Shown here piece after piece: positions 1-7,895 of a DNA stretch of 64,000 nt. A program made the position numbers and the translations under genes. The notes under the pieces were generated by a model. It saw nothing but the letters and a program-made list of their open reading frames with translations. It was not told the DNA's origin and ran no database searches. The DNA lies in contig JASKKR010000008.1 of NCBI GenBank assembly GCA_030154085.1, forward strand, positions 1 through 64,000, in the 5' to 3' direction. This DNA comes from Candidatus Cloacimonadota bacterium (GTDB taxonomy: Bacteria > Cloacimonadota > Cloacimonadia > Cloacimonadales > Cloacimonadaceae). Each line of letters starts with the position of its first letter. Position 1 is the stretch's first letter.

Positions 1-1248
1 GGGGAAGATGCCGCCCAGTTCCTTGTTCAGGTCATGATCCTCCCACTGTTCATGAAAGAGCTTTGACCTGAAGGCCTTGCCATTGTCAAGATAGACGTAC
101 TGGGGCAGAACTGCCATAGTCTGTCTATCATTATCGGCGATCTGCGAGGCGTTGATGAAGCCATTGCGGAAGGCGGTCAGGATATGCTGGCTATCCTCGG
201 TAAAGGCCAAAGATGCTCCCACCGGATAGCGGCTTGCCCAATCCATAACCATGATCATGGTCATGCGTTGGGCTCTGCCGGTCTGGGGATTGATGATATC
301 AAAGGATAGGGTATGTCCATCCGCCACCCATACTTCGCCCACAGCTAAGCTGCTATCGTCTCTGCGGATGGACTTGATGACTCGCTCCGATACATATTTA
401 CTGCCTTCTCTGGCCTGGTACCACTCAGCCGGATGGGTCTCTGCCCATTCCTCGCACCAGCGTCTCAAAGTCCGTTCATGGGTTGGTGAATCCAGAAAGC
501 CCTGCCTGGCCATCTGCTTCATATTGACGATGGCGGAACCGATCTTGATCCGGTTGGGACTGAGCAGCTTGTTGAGCAGATACTGCTGCTCATGAAAGGT
601 GATCTTGCGCTCTTTGCGGGTGCTCTTGCTCTTATGGATCAGGGCGAACATATTGAAGTTACTCTCGTAATATGTCTTTATCCATTCCCGTAGTGCCCGT
701 TCCTGCCTCGGACCTTTGAGCTCCCTCAGTTCCGGGACTATCCTGCCCGCATTATAGTCTGTGGTGATCCGCTTCCAGGCTGTGGTACGCGATTGTGCCG
801 CATCCAGCCTCTTGATCGCCTCGAAGCAGAACTGGGCATAGAGCTGCGCCTCTTCCTTGTGCAGCAGCTTCTCTTCTTCCTCCGGAGCCAGATCAATGTA
901 GTCTGGATAAAGATCGATCACCACATCATTATCTTTGGCTTCGTGTATCTGAGAGATCACCACTTCAAAGAACTGCTGTTCGTCATAGCCATAGTAGTCT
1001 TCTTTATCGGATTCGTCTTTATCAGGCAGCGTGGTATCCTTATTGAACTGCTCCGCATAGGCGATCAGATGGCTCTTCTCGGGTTCCGGAGCATCCTTTC
1101 TGGTTCTGTCCACCACAAAGCATCTGCCGCCTGGCTTGATCTCCAGGGATAGACCTTGGTGCTTCAATAGCTCATTCAACTCTGCCAGCTTTGCCTTATA
1201 CTGATCATAGAACTCTGGAGTGGGTCTTTCATCAAGCGGATACATCAT
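1..1248 (-). CDS. Mu-like DDE transposase catalytic subunit (C-terminus cut by window edge)
   Basis: An open frame of 416 codons runs from an ATG at 1248 to the window edge without a stop. It should act as the DDE recombinase that joins element ends to target DNA. An RNase H-like integrase core is visible: the first Asp lies in WVADGHTL (D310) and the second in YLDNGKAF (D388). The spacing resembles MuA, and the third acidic residue would fall outside the window. A helical DNA-binding region precedes the core (about residues 190-280). The start is supported by an AGGAGG Shine-Dalgarno sequence. The ATG overlaps the end of the upstream gene by 17 bases, which suggests translational coupling. 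It lacks the N-terminal winged helix usual in MuA; that fold appears to be encoded by the preceding gene. The superfamily call is firm; the exact subfamily is not. Confidence 0.85.
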   Translation of the reverse strand, partial: MMYPLDERPTPEFYDQYKAKLAELNELLKHQGLSLEIKPGGRCFVVDRTRKDAPEPEKSHLIAYAEQFNKDTTLPDKDESDKEDYYGYDEQQFFEVVISQIHEAKDNDVVIDLYPDYIDLAPEEEEKLLHKEEAQLYAQFCFEAIKRLDAAQSRTTAWKRITTDYNAGRIVPELRELKGPRQERALREWIKTYYESNFNMFALIHKSKSTRKERKITFHEQQYLLNKLLSPNRIKIGSAIVNMKQMARQGFLDSPTHERTLRRWCEEWAETHPAEWYQAREGSKYVSERVIKSIRRDDSSLAVGEVWVADGHTLSFDIINPQTGRAQRMTMIMVMDWASRYPVGASLAFTEDSQHILTAFRNGFINASQIADNDRQTMAVLPQYVYLDNGKAFRSKLFHEQWEDHDLNKELGGIFP

Positions 1249-1594
1249 TGCCTCCTGTAGATTTTTCAGTGGAACCACTTGTTCCAACAGAAGCATCATC
1301 ATAATAGACCAGGAAGACACTGGGGAAGCAAAACTCGCCCAGTTTGATCTCTTCTTCAAAGTAGAGTTCCGGTCTTCGTAACTTATCCCGATACCTTTCA
1401 TACTCGGCAGCGATGATCTCCTCCGTAGCCAGGATGAAGGTTTTAATCGTGGCTCCGTTCTTGGTGGGGATCTGATGCTTGAGTGCGGTCAGTTTCCCTG
1501 CCGCTACCATGCGCCTGATCGTCTTCAGGTTCTTGCCCAGCAGAACGGCTACCCTGTCCAAGGGCAGCCAGATGTAATCGACTCTACAATCCAT
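1232..1594 (-). CDS. Small winged-helix DNA-binding protein, Mu transposase N-terminal-like or Ner-like
   Basis: This 120-residue protein starts at ATG 1594, seven bases after an AAAGGA ribosome site. A longer frame reaches 1807 but would run through the operator boxes and has no ribosome site. Residues 8-55 look like a winged helix: IWLPLDRVAVLLG, then KTIRRMVAAG, then a basic wing and a beta strand ending FILATEE. This resembles the MuA end-binding domain I and also excisionase-type HTH proteins. Its place between the control region and the transposase is that of Ner in Mu, but the fold suits a detached transposase domain. It overlaps the transposase start by 17 bases. Function is inferred from fold and position. 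Confidence 0.6.
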   Translation of the reverse strand: MDCRVDYIWLPLDRVAVLLGKNLKTIRRMVAAGKLTALKHQIPTKNGATIKTFILATEEIIAAEYERYRDKLRRPELYFEEEIKLGEFCFPSVFLVYYDDASVGTSGSTEKSTGGNDVSA

Positions 1595-1620
1595 CTGTAT
1601 ATCCTTTAAGAACCGTGACC

Positions 1621-1752
1621 CGCTTGGACATTTTCCCAGGGACTGCCGTAAAATGAGGCTAAGCGCTTGGACATTTTGGCCTCTCACCATAGTTATCAAT
1701 GAGTTAGGCTGTTTTTCACCCCCCACTTGGACAGGGGTACCCGCTTGGACAT
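1621..1752 (+). repeat. Operator array: four direct TTGGAC boxes
   Basis: TTGGAC occurs at 1624, 1667, 1727 and 1745, in the same orientation. Three copies share CGCTTGGACAT; the fourth reads CACTTGGACAG. Spacings are 43, 60 and 18 bases. They lie just upstream of the winged-helix gene start, so they probably bind the repressor and perhaps also the transposase. The same CGCTTGGACATTT word recurs at the element terminus (2910). Confidence 0.65.
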
Positions 1753-1953
1753 CCCCACATTTTACCATTTTCTGCCTTCCGATTGGTCTTGCTTTCGCTG
1801 TAGTCATGCTACACCTCTCTATCTAGTATTGGGGGTGCTAACAACCACAACGGCAGAATCTTGGGAAGTCCTTTCCGCTCAGTTTGCGGGATTTCTTAAA
1901 GATTGTCCGGCAATCACTTATTATCCGCCAGAGTCACAGTATGCACTTTAGTA

Positions 1954-1981
1954 TTGACTCCAATCCACCTCCCGGTAGACT
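1954..1981 (+). promoter_or_regulatory. Candidate sigma70-type promoter for the repressor gene
   Basis: TTGACT (1954-1959) and TAGACT (1976-1981) are separated by 16 bases and lie 68 bases before the repressor start. This is a by-eye match, not tested. Confidence 0.4.
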
Positions 1982-2049
1982 GGCATCAGGAACCATAATT
2001 GCAGCCACAAGGAAACGGTCAATGGTAAAGTTGCTATACGGAGTCAACA

Positions 2050-2805
2050 ATGAATAAACCTACAATAGGACAACGCCTTAGCTTGGTGATTAAGGCCATG
2101 CGCCTTAAGGATTATCAGTTTGCCAATAAGTATGGCATCTCCCGTGCCTCCCTATCAAGATACAAATTGAATGAGCGATATCCCGATCCTGAGTTCTTGG
2201 AAGCCCTCTCCAAAGATCAGATCAACCTCCACTGGCTCTTTACGGGAAACGGCTCCATGTATGCCAAAGACGAGTTTCAAAAGCTCATCCAGTCCAATCA
2301 GACGCCCATTATGCAAACCAATACAGATAACTCAACCCCTACAATAATCACACCAATCCTACATCCCATCACCAATCAGGACTTCGATCCTACTCGATCT
2401 ATTACCTTTCCCATCGTGGGTGAAATAGCTGCCGGACCTCCGATGGAGATCAGAGACGAGTGGAGTCAGGTGGGGCAGATTCAGTTGCCGGTCTCATTCC
2501 TGCCTGGCAACCCCAAGCAATATGCTGTCTTTCAAGTAAATGGACAGAGCATGGAGCCTGTGATCCAGCATCAGGACATCGTGGTCATCAAGAGCGATCT
2601 GAGCTGGGAAAATGCCGATGGGAAAAATGCAGTTGTAAGGACTGACGATGGCCTCACCATCAAGAAGGTGCAGATCGACCACCACAGGCAACAGATTATC
2701 CTCCAACCATTTAATATAGACTATCCGGTTCTTGTTTTAGACTCAGATTGGAATTACGGAGCTTTCCTAATCGGCACAATCGCACTCCAATTGCGCTTTT
2801 TCTAA
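2050..2805 (+). CDS. Self-cleaving S24 (CI/LexA-like) repressor of the Mu-like element
   Basis: A protein of 251 residues. Residues 1-60 form a helix-turn-helix (FANKYGISRASLSRYKL), and residues 125-251 a LexA/CI-type S24 peptidase domain. The likely self-cleavage bond is Ala-Gly in GEIAAGPP. The catalytic Ser lies in NGQSMEPVI and the catalytic Lys is probably that in DGKNAVV or the adjacent DDGLTIKK strand. It should hold the element silent by binding the TTGGAC operators and be inactivated by RecA-stimulated cleavage after DNA damage. An upstream CGGAG supports ATG 2050. It reads towards the element end, as Mu c does, but Mu c is not an S24 peptidase, so the repressor is lambda-type in a Mu-type layout. 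Confidence 0.85.
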   Translation: MNKPTIGQRLSLVIKAMRLKDYQFANKYGISRASLSRYKLNERYPDPEFLEALSKDQINLHWLFTGNGSMYAKDEFQKLIQSNQTPIMQTNTDNSTPTIITPILHPITNQDFDPTRSITFPIVGEIAAGPPMEIRDEWSQVGQIQLPVSFLPGNPKQYAVFQVNGQSMEPVIQHQDIVVIKSDLSWENADGKNAVVRTDDGLTIKKVQIDHHRQQIILQPFNIDYPVLVLDSDWNYGAFLIGTIALQLRFF

Positions 2806-2833
2806 TTTCAAAGTTCCATTTTTCCAACTGCTC

Positions 2834-2936
2834 TTTCCAAAGCCTGTCCAAACGCCTCGCTAATTTGCAGTAATAGTGTCAGCAAACAGTCCAAAAACGT
2901 CCAAATAGGCGCTTGGACATTTCCAAAGCCAGTCCA
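2834..2936. repeat. Terminal transposase-binding boxes of the Mu-like element
   Basis: A 17-base word TTTCCAAAGCC(T/A)GTCCA occurs at 2834-2850 and 2920-2936, 86 bases apart, with one mismatch. GTCCAA boxes also lie at 2846, 2889 and 2899, and an inverted TTGGAC at 2913. The multi-box layout recalls the L1/L2/L3 sites of Mu. Read from the minus strand the terminus begins TGGACTGGCTTTGG, starting with TG as expected. Confidence 0.6.
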
Positions 2937-3089
2937 TCGTATCTCGCCACCATTCAAAGCCTTATCCCCACTTTACCCTTGTGTCACAACTTGCAACTTT
3001 GGGTGTCAGTTTATACACATATCCAGCTTTCCAGATATTCTGGAACAAATCCTGCAATTGTTACTGATCAAATAATACGGAGTCTAAAG

Positions 3090-5945
3090 GTGAAAAGACA
3101 ATATATCACTCTGTTATGGTTCTTGTTCATAGGACTTTTAGCAGCAAATACACATACTCTACAAAGACCCATTCGCAAAACTGAAAAGCATCCTATACAA
3201 TCAATGAGCTATCCCGCCCGAGCTGATAGCGCTACCGGTTTTGACGTTCAGAAGTATACCATAAATATCAGCATCAGCCAAGACCCAGCATACATTAGCG
3301 GTAATGTACTCGCAGAAGTACAGGCAGAAGAGAACTTAAGTAGCATCACCTACCAGCTTGTAGGCCTAGATGTGTCCTCTGTCTTGGTAAATGGAGAACT
3401 AGCGCCTCACACGCATCAGAATGGAGAGATTCAGATCCCCCTTGATGTATCTGCGGGAGAAAGCTTTGAGACACAAATTTTCTACAGTGGCAATCCACAA
3501 CTGTCTGGAGATTTTTATAATGTGGGCATGTATATCAGACCGGAAGAAGTTTTTACTATCTCAGACCCTGATGCTGGACGCTATTGGTGGCCATGCTATG
3601 ATCATCCTTGGGATAAGGCAATAGTAGACATCATCGTTACTATGCGGTCAGATTGGAAGGTGGCAGCAAATGGGCTTAGGGAGAGCATCGTTGATAATGG
3701 TGATGGCACGGCAACCACTACCTGGCGTGGAAGTCATCCCATGACAACATACTTGGTTTGTATCACTGCTTCCCTCTATCAAGAGATCTATCAAAACGCC
3801 CTGCAAGGCAATCTGCCAATTATTAATTTTGTGACGCAGAGTCAGTATCAGAATGCGATTAGCGATTTTGCTTCATTGCCGGACATGATCGATTATTACT
3901 CCGCCCTCTTTGGGGATTATCCCTTTGAAAAATATGGCATGACAGCTGTTAATATGTCCACGTTTGGCGCAATGGAGCACCAGACTATGACGACTTTGGG
4001 AAATTATATCATAGATGGTTTGGGCACATATGAGCTCACAATCGCACATGAATTGGTGCATCAGTGGTATGGCGATGCAGTTAGTTTTCTCACTTTTGCT
4101 GATGTCTGGCTATCGGAAGGATTTGCGACCTATGGAGAGCTTCTTTGGGTTGACCAGGTCCAAGGATGGCAAGCAGCTACAGAATATGTGCGAGATAGCT
4201 ATCATCAATACTATCTGAATTGGGAAAATACTACTACCCCTCCCACAATCTATAATCCGCCATTTAATAACTATTTTTACCCTCAGTCCTATGAGAAAGC
4301 AGCCAGCGTGCTGCACATGCTGCGCTTGAAGATGGGAGATGATGATTTCTTTGAACTGCTCAGACAGTGGTTTGCGACTTACAAAGGCAGCAATACAATC
4401 ACACAAGAATTTCAAGATATGGCACAGGACATCAGTGGATTGGATCTCCAGCAGTTTTTTGAGCAATGGATTTATGGTTCTGGGATTCCTTCAGTGAGTT
4501 ACTCTCTTTGGTATCATCCTGAAAATCAGAGTTTGAAAATCTCTGCCAAAAGCAGCAGTCCCACTACCACAGAATTTGATCTGGATATCCCTTTCAAAAT
4601 CAACTATGCCGCCGATAGTGATTCGCTTTTGATCCGAGCTACGCCGCAAGGCTTTGAGAATATATTCCCCTTTACGCAAGATCCAATTGGACATCAAGCA
4701 AATCATAATTATTGGTGCTTTTTAAGGAATATCAATGAGGAGAAGCCAGAGCTAAAGGAAGCCATTGCAAGTTCAGCCAAAGTCTATCTTATCTGGGATG
4801 AGTATCAAAATGCAGAAGGCTATCAAATCCAACGTAGATCTGCCTCAGAAGAGCCTTGGCAAATCATCAACACCGAATTGATCTTGGGAACAAGCTTTAT
4901 AGATAGAGATCTGCAAAATGGGCTCGAATATCAGTATCGAATTCAAGCTGTCGATGCATACGGATATATCAGTGCGCCATCTCAGATGCAGTCTGCAATC
5001 CCGCAAGCTTTCAGCTTTGAACATGATCTCCTGTTAGTGGATGAGACCCGAGATGGTAATGGTGCAATGATCTCACCGGACGATATGATGGTGGATAGTT
5101 TTTATGAGTCAACCATAAGCCCTATCGCCTTCGATTCTTGGGATATAGCCCAGGAAGGAATCCCGGACTTGGCTACCCTCGGACAGTATAAAAGCATCCT
5201 CTGGCATGATGATGATTTTGCTCAGAATGAGATTGGGTCAGCAGAAGATATCTTGCTTGGCTATTTGCTTGGAGAAGGTCATATATTGATCTCCGGATGG
5301 AAGACCGCCAGTTCATTGAGTTCTGAATTCTTGGAACTTATGGCACCCGGGACCGATGTCTATTATGACAATTCTCCAGTTCTGAACGGTGCTATTGGTC
5401 AAGGTTATAATGATCTGGATGTGGACGGGACAAAACTAGCACAGGTATGGAACAATATGCTCCCATATGTTAGCAGTTTTGAGGGAGGAGAACAAAGCAT
5501 ATACCTTGCTGATGCTGCATCAAGTAGCAATGCGGCAGGGCGCAGTGTAGGTCTTCGCAGTGGCAATCTGGTAATTTTAGGATTCCCCCTATATTTTATG
5601 CAAGAGAGCGAAGTTAGAGACTTCCTGCAACAAATTCTACCAGAAATGGGAGCTGTCAGCCTTGCAGATGACCATGTTCCTGCGCTCCCTCTGAACCTGG
5701 ACACATATCCAAACCCCTTCAACCCCTATACAACGATTTCATATTCCTTGCCCAAAGCAGGCAAGATCAGCCTAAGGCTTTATAATCTCAAAGGACAATT
5801 GCTGCGTGAATTGGCAGAAGGAGTCTACTCTGCCGGACATCATACTCAAAGCCTGGATGCCTCGGAATTACCTAGCGGAATCTATTTTCTCAGACTATCA
5901 AGCGAACGGGAGACAATTACTCGCAAAATCACCTTAGTGAAATAG
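3090..5945 (+). CDS. Secreted M1-family zinc aminopeptidase with type IX sorting domain
   Basis: Start chosen at GTG 3090, with GGAG seven bases upstream and a signal peptide directly after it (KRQYITLLWFLFIGLLAA); this gives 951 residues. The frame is open further up to a TTG at 2913, but that lies inside the transposon terminus. The order is: signal peptide, M1 N-terminal beta domain, catalytic domain with GAMEHQT and HELVHQW (H320, E321, H324, zinc ligand E343 in LSEGFA), a fibronectin-III-like region near 560-640, and a C-terminal sorting domain from about 868 starting YPNPFNP. It should remove N-terminal residues from peptides outside the cell, feeding amino-acid fermentation. The sorting domain implies type IX export; no secretion machinery is in the window. 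The Mu-like element inserted about 150 bases upstream. Confidence 0.9.
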   Translation: MKRQYITLLWFLFIGLLAANTHTLQRPIRKTEKHPIQSMSYPARADSATGFDVQKYTINISISQDPAYISGNVLAEVQAEENLSSITYQLVGLDVSSVLVNGELAPHTHQNGEIQIPLDVSAGESFETQIFYSGNPQLSGDFYNVGMYIRPEEVFTISDPDAGRYWWPCYDHPWDKAIVDIIVTMRSDWKVAANGLRESIVDNGDGTATTTWRGSHPMTTYLVCITASLYQEIYQNALQGNLPIINFVTQSQYQNAISDFASLPDMIDYYSALFGDYPFEKYGMTAVNMSTFGAMEHQTMTTLGNYIIDGLGTYELTIAHELVHQWYGDAVSFLTFADVWLSEGFATYGELLWVDQVQGWQAATEYVRDSYHQYYLNWENTTTPPTIYNPPFNNYFYPQSYEKAASVLHMLRLKMGDDDFFELLRQWFATYKGSNTITQEFQDMAQDISGLDLQQFFEQWIYGSGIPSVSYSLWYHPENQSLKISAKSSSPTTTEFDLDIPFKINYAADSDSLLIRATPQGFENIFPFTQDPIGHQANHNYWCFLRNINEEKPELKEAIASSAKVYLIWDEYQNAEGYQIQRRSASEEPWQIINTELILGTSFIDRDLQNGLEYQYRIQAVDAYGYISAPSQMQSAIPQAFSFEHDLLLVDETRDGNGAMISPDDMMVDSFYESTISPIAFDSWDIAQEGIPDLATLGQYKSILWHDDDFAQNEIGSAEDILLGYLLGEGHILISGWKTASSLSSEFLELMAPGTDVYYDNSPVLNGAIGQGYNDLDVDGTKLAQVWNNMLPYVSSFEGGEQSIYLADAASSSNAAGRSVGLRSGNLVILGFPLYFMQESEVRDFLQQILPEMGAVSLADDHVPALPLNLDTYPNPFNPYTTISYSLPKAGKISLRLYNLKGQLLRELAEGVYSAGHHTQSLDASELPSGIYFLRLSSERETITRKITLVK

Positions 5946-5981
5946 ATTGAGCTTGCTATACAAAAGCTGTTTAAGAACTCC

Positions 5982-6009
5982 TTGACTGTGAGACAGCATC
6001 CAGAATAAT
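5982..6009 (+). promoter_or_regulatory. Candidate promoter for the small exported protein
   Basis: TTGACT (5982-5987) and AATAAT (6004-6009) are 16 bases apart, each one mismatch from consensus, and end 23 bases before the gene start. The same spacing and -10 sequence occur before kdd. Confidence 0.5.
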
Positions 6010-6032
6010 GGAAAAAACATAATATTGGTAAG

Positions 6033-6524
6033 GTGGATAAATTGAAAAAGATCATATTCTTAATCATAGCATTGACCATTAGCGTCGGGCTTTTTGCCCA
6101 AAAGGGTCTCTTTAATCTTTCATATGGAATGACCCTCGAAGAGGCGAATAACGTCTTGGCGCAAGCGGGCTTTTATCCAGAAGAAAGCGAAGCTCACGCT
6201 GTGAAATATTATAGCGATATCAACGAACTTGTGTCAGCCATTATGCTCTTTCTGGAACCAAATACAAAACGCTTGGCAGGATGGTTTGTGAAATATAACC
6301 CAGAAAACGGCGAAGATAATGACCACCTGGTTATCGATCGCATCACCATGATGCATGGCAAGACAAATCACTTTGATGAAGAAACTCAGCAGCTTATCTG
6401 GTTTTTGACCAATACACGTACATTACACGTAATGTATGCCCAAGATAATAGCCTGACAGCTTTGTATTACGATGCCTTTTTTGCTGAGTTGTTTGATATG
6501 CAAAGCTCTCTTAAAGAAAACTAA
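6033..6524 (+). CDS. Small exported protein of unknown function
   Basis: A protein of 163 residues with a signal peptide (KKIIFLIIALTISVGLFAQ, cleavage probably after FAQ). The mature part begins KGLFNLSYGMTLEEANNVL, a G-M-(T/S)-x-E-E-(V/A) pattern seen in small periplasmic beta-alpha proteins such as BamE-like folds, but that likeness is weak. The start may be GTG 6033 or TTG 6042; the latter is better spaced from TAAGG. It stands alone between two longer genes and has its own candidate promoter. No function can be assigned. Confidence 0.7.
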   Translation: MDKLKKIIFLIIALTISVGLFAQKGLFNLSYGMTLEEANNVLAQAGFYPEESEAHAVKYYSDINELVSAIMLFLEPNTKRLAGWFVKYNPENGEDNDHLVIDRITMMHGKTNHFDEETQQLIWFLTNTRTLHVMYAQDNSLTALYYDAFFAELFDMQSSLKEN

Positions 6525-6656
6525 GCAAGTAGCTTTTTTTATGGCAAGAGGCTGCCAGAGGCGGCAACCCTTCTGCAAAGGAAAGTATCACAACTCAGAC
6601 ATCTCCAAGATAGCAAGGGATTCTCTGCCGTAAAACCAAAAGATTGGTCTTGTCCT

Positions 6657-7895
6657 CTATAACCTAGAATCTGCCAAAAGCTCGCCTTGGCTTTGCCGCA
6701 TGCGTTCGCGAATGAGATCCCGTTGACGCTCAAATTCGACCATCTGCTCTGCATTCAGTTTCTCGGCTCCGACCATCCTGAGGCGATTAGGATTAATATA
6801 GCGTCCATTGGATATTAATCCAAAGTGCAAATGTGCTCCTGTAGACCTACCTGTTGATCCCACTCTTCCGATAATCTGCCCTCTTTTGACAGTTTGCCCT
6901 GCTCGCACGCTATATGAAGCAAGGTGCGCATAGAGTGTGGTCATCCCGCTATTGTGTCGGATACGAACTTCATTGCCATAGCCGCCATTATAACGAGCAG
7001 ATATAACTTTCCCATTTGCCACTGCATAGACTGGAGTACCGTAGCGAGCGCGATAGTCCACCCCCTGGTGATTTGTCCATCGTCCAGTGAAGGGATCCAT
7101 TCTTTTCCCAAATGATGAACTCACATGTATACTGGCTAAAGGATATCCTACCCCGCTAGCATTATTGCTTTTACCATCCTTATTATACAATCCGTTGAGA
7201 ACTGATTTGTCATCTTCCTGCTCATAGCGGAATAACTCGTGAAATCCAGTTCTTGCTCCATCATAGCTTACATATAGTACTTTTGCTCCAGGTAATATCT
7301 TACCCTCAAAGATCCGCTCTTCGACGTATACCCCAAATTTGTCACCTCTGCGCGCATCCCTGTGGAAATCGATCTCTCCTTCCAAGCCGTTGTTCACTGT
7401 CTGCTTATCTGCCGGGCTCAAGCCCAAGCTCAGAAGAGCGGCATCCAAAGTAGTTTCCAATGTTCCCGTGATAAAACGTTCTCGGCGCTGAACCGGCAAA
7501 GCTTCCCGAGTATAGATTAGAGAGTCAGCAGTTGCTACAAAGTGGTGCCGTACAGTTGGTTCTTGGATGTACATCATTTTAGCAATTTTATTGCCTTCTT
7601 CATTTAAAATCACTCGCAGAGTATCGCCTGGTTGAATAGTAGTGACATCGATATATTCGCCAAAACGAAGTGCTGTCAAACCTATTTCAGGTCCTGGTAA
7701 ATCCAGTTTCTCCAATAGAGCAAAGATGGAGGAACCGGGGCTAACCGTCTGAGTTATCCATGGTTCAACTACTTCTGGTAAATTATCAGGATCTCCTTTA
7801 TTCTCACTGCCCGGCCTGTAAAGAAGGGAAGACAGTCCAAAAATCATCATCGAACCGAATATGAAGATCAGCAATATACGTTTCCCTATGCTCAT
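6657..7895 (-). CDS. M23 family murein endopeptidase, membrane-anchored
   Basis: A 412-residue protein with an N-terminal membrane anchor or uncleaved signal (residues 5-25). A LysM/OapA-like segment follows (about 45-115), then a linker domain, and a C-terminal M23 (lysostaphin-type) domain about 250-370. Zinc ligands are visible: H276 and D280 in HQGVD, and the HLHFG pair (H355, H357), with YAHL (H324) also conserved. It should cut peptide cross-links in murein in the periplasm, like MepM. Its ATG overlaps the stop of the CDF gene by four bases, so it appears co-transcribed with the lysine genes although unrelated in function. It is the last gene of that run. Confidence 0.9.
   Translation of the reverse strand: MSIGKRILLIFIFGSMMIFGLSSLLYRPGSENKGDPDNLPEVVEPWITQTVSPGSSIFALLEKLDLPGPEIGLTALRFGEYIDVTTIQPGDTLRVILNEEGNKIAKMMYIQEPTVRHHFVATADSLIYTREALPVQRRERFITGTLETTLDAALLSLGLSPADKQTVNNGLEGEIDFHRDARRGDKFGVYVEERIFEGKILPGAKVLYVSYDGARTGFHELFRYEQEDDKSVLNGLYNKDGKSNNASGVGYPLASIHVSSSFGKRMDPFTGRWTNHQGVDYRARYGTPVYAVANGKVISARYNGGYGNEVRIRHNSGMTTLYAHLASYSVRAGQTVKRGQIIGRVGSTGRSTGAHLHFGLISNGRYINPNRLRMVGAEKLNAEQMVEFERQRDLIRERMRQSQGELLADSRL

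Larger units (their letters stand above)
1595..2049. promoter_or_regulatory. Mu-like element control region between repressor and transposase genes
   Basis: This 455-base gap separates the divergent early genes and repressor. It holds four direct CTTGGACA-type boxes (1621-1752) and a candidate repressor promoter (1954-1981). No convincing gene is present; the short plus-strand frame at 1727-1951 overlaps the boxes and has no protein-like features. By analogy with Mu this is where repressor binding decides between dormancy and transposition. Confidence 0.6.
1..2936. mobile_element. Mu-like transposable element or prophage, one end
   Basis: The order of parts matches the left (early) end of phage Mu, read right to left here. 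A terminal cluster of transposase-box-like repeats (2834-2936) is followed by a repressor gene reading towards the end, an operator-rich control region, and then a small DNA-binding gene and the transposase reading inward. The outer boundary is inferred at 2936, where the last box ends in CA, as expected for ends of the TG...CA type. The other end and the remaining genes lie left of the window. The boundary could be off by some bases, because no empty site or target duplication can be seen here. Confidence 0.75.

Noticed and set aside
251-1152. Plus-strand frames at 251-595 and 793-1152
   Set aside because: They are shadows of the minus-strand transposase, which has the DDE motifs and an uninterrupted frame.
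1595-1807. Longer form of the winged-helix gene starting at 1807
   Set aside because: It would translate the operator boxes; AAAGGA before ATG 1594 marks the better start.
2913-3089. N-terminal extension of the M1 peptidase from TTG 2913
   Set aside because: It lies in the transposon terminal boxes, has no ribosome site, and the signal peptide starts only after GTG 3090.
6544-6575. Hairpin GGCTGCC...GGCAACC between the 6033 gene and the M23 gene
   Set aside because: Neither strand has a T-run after the stem, so it is not a standard terminator; no other role is evident.
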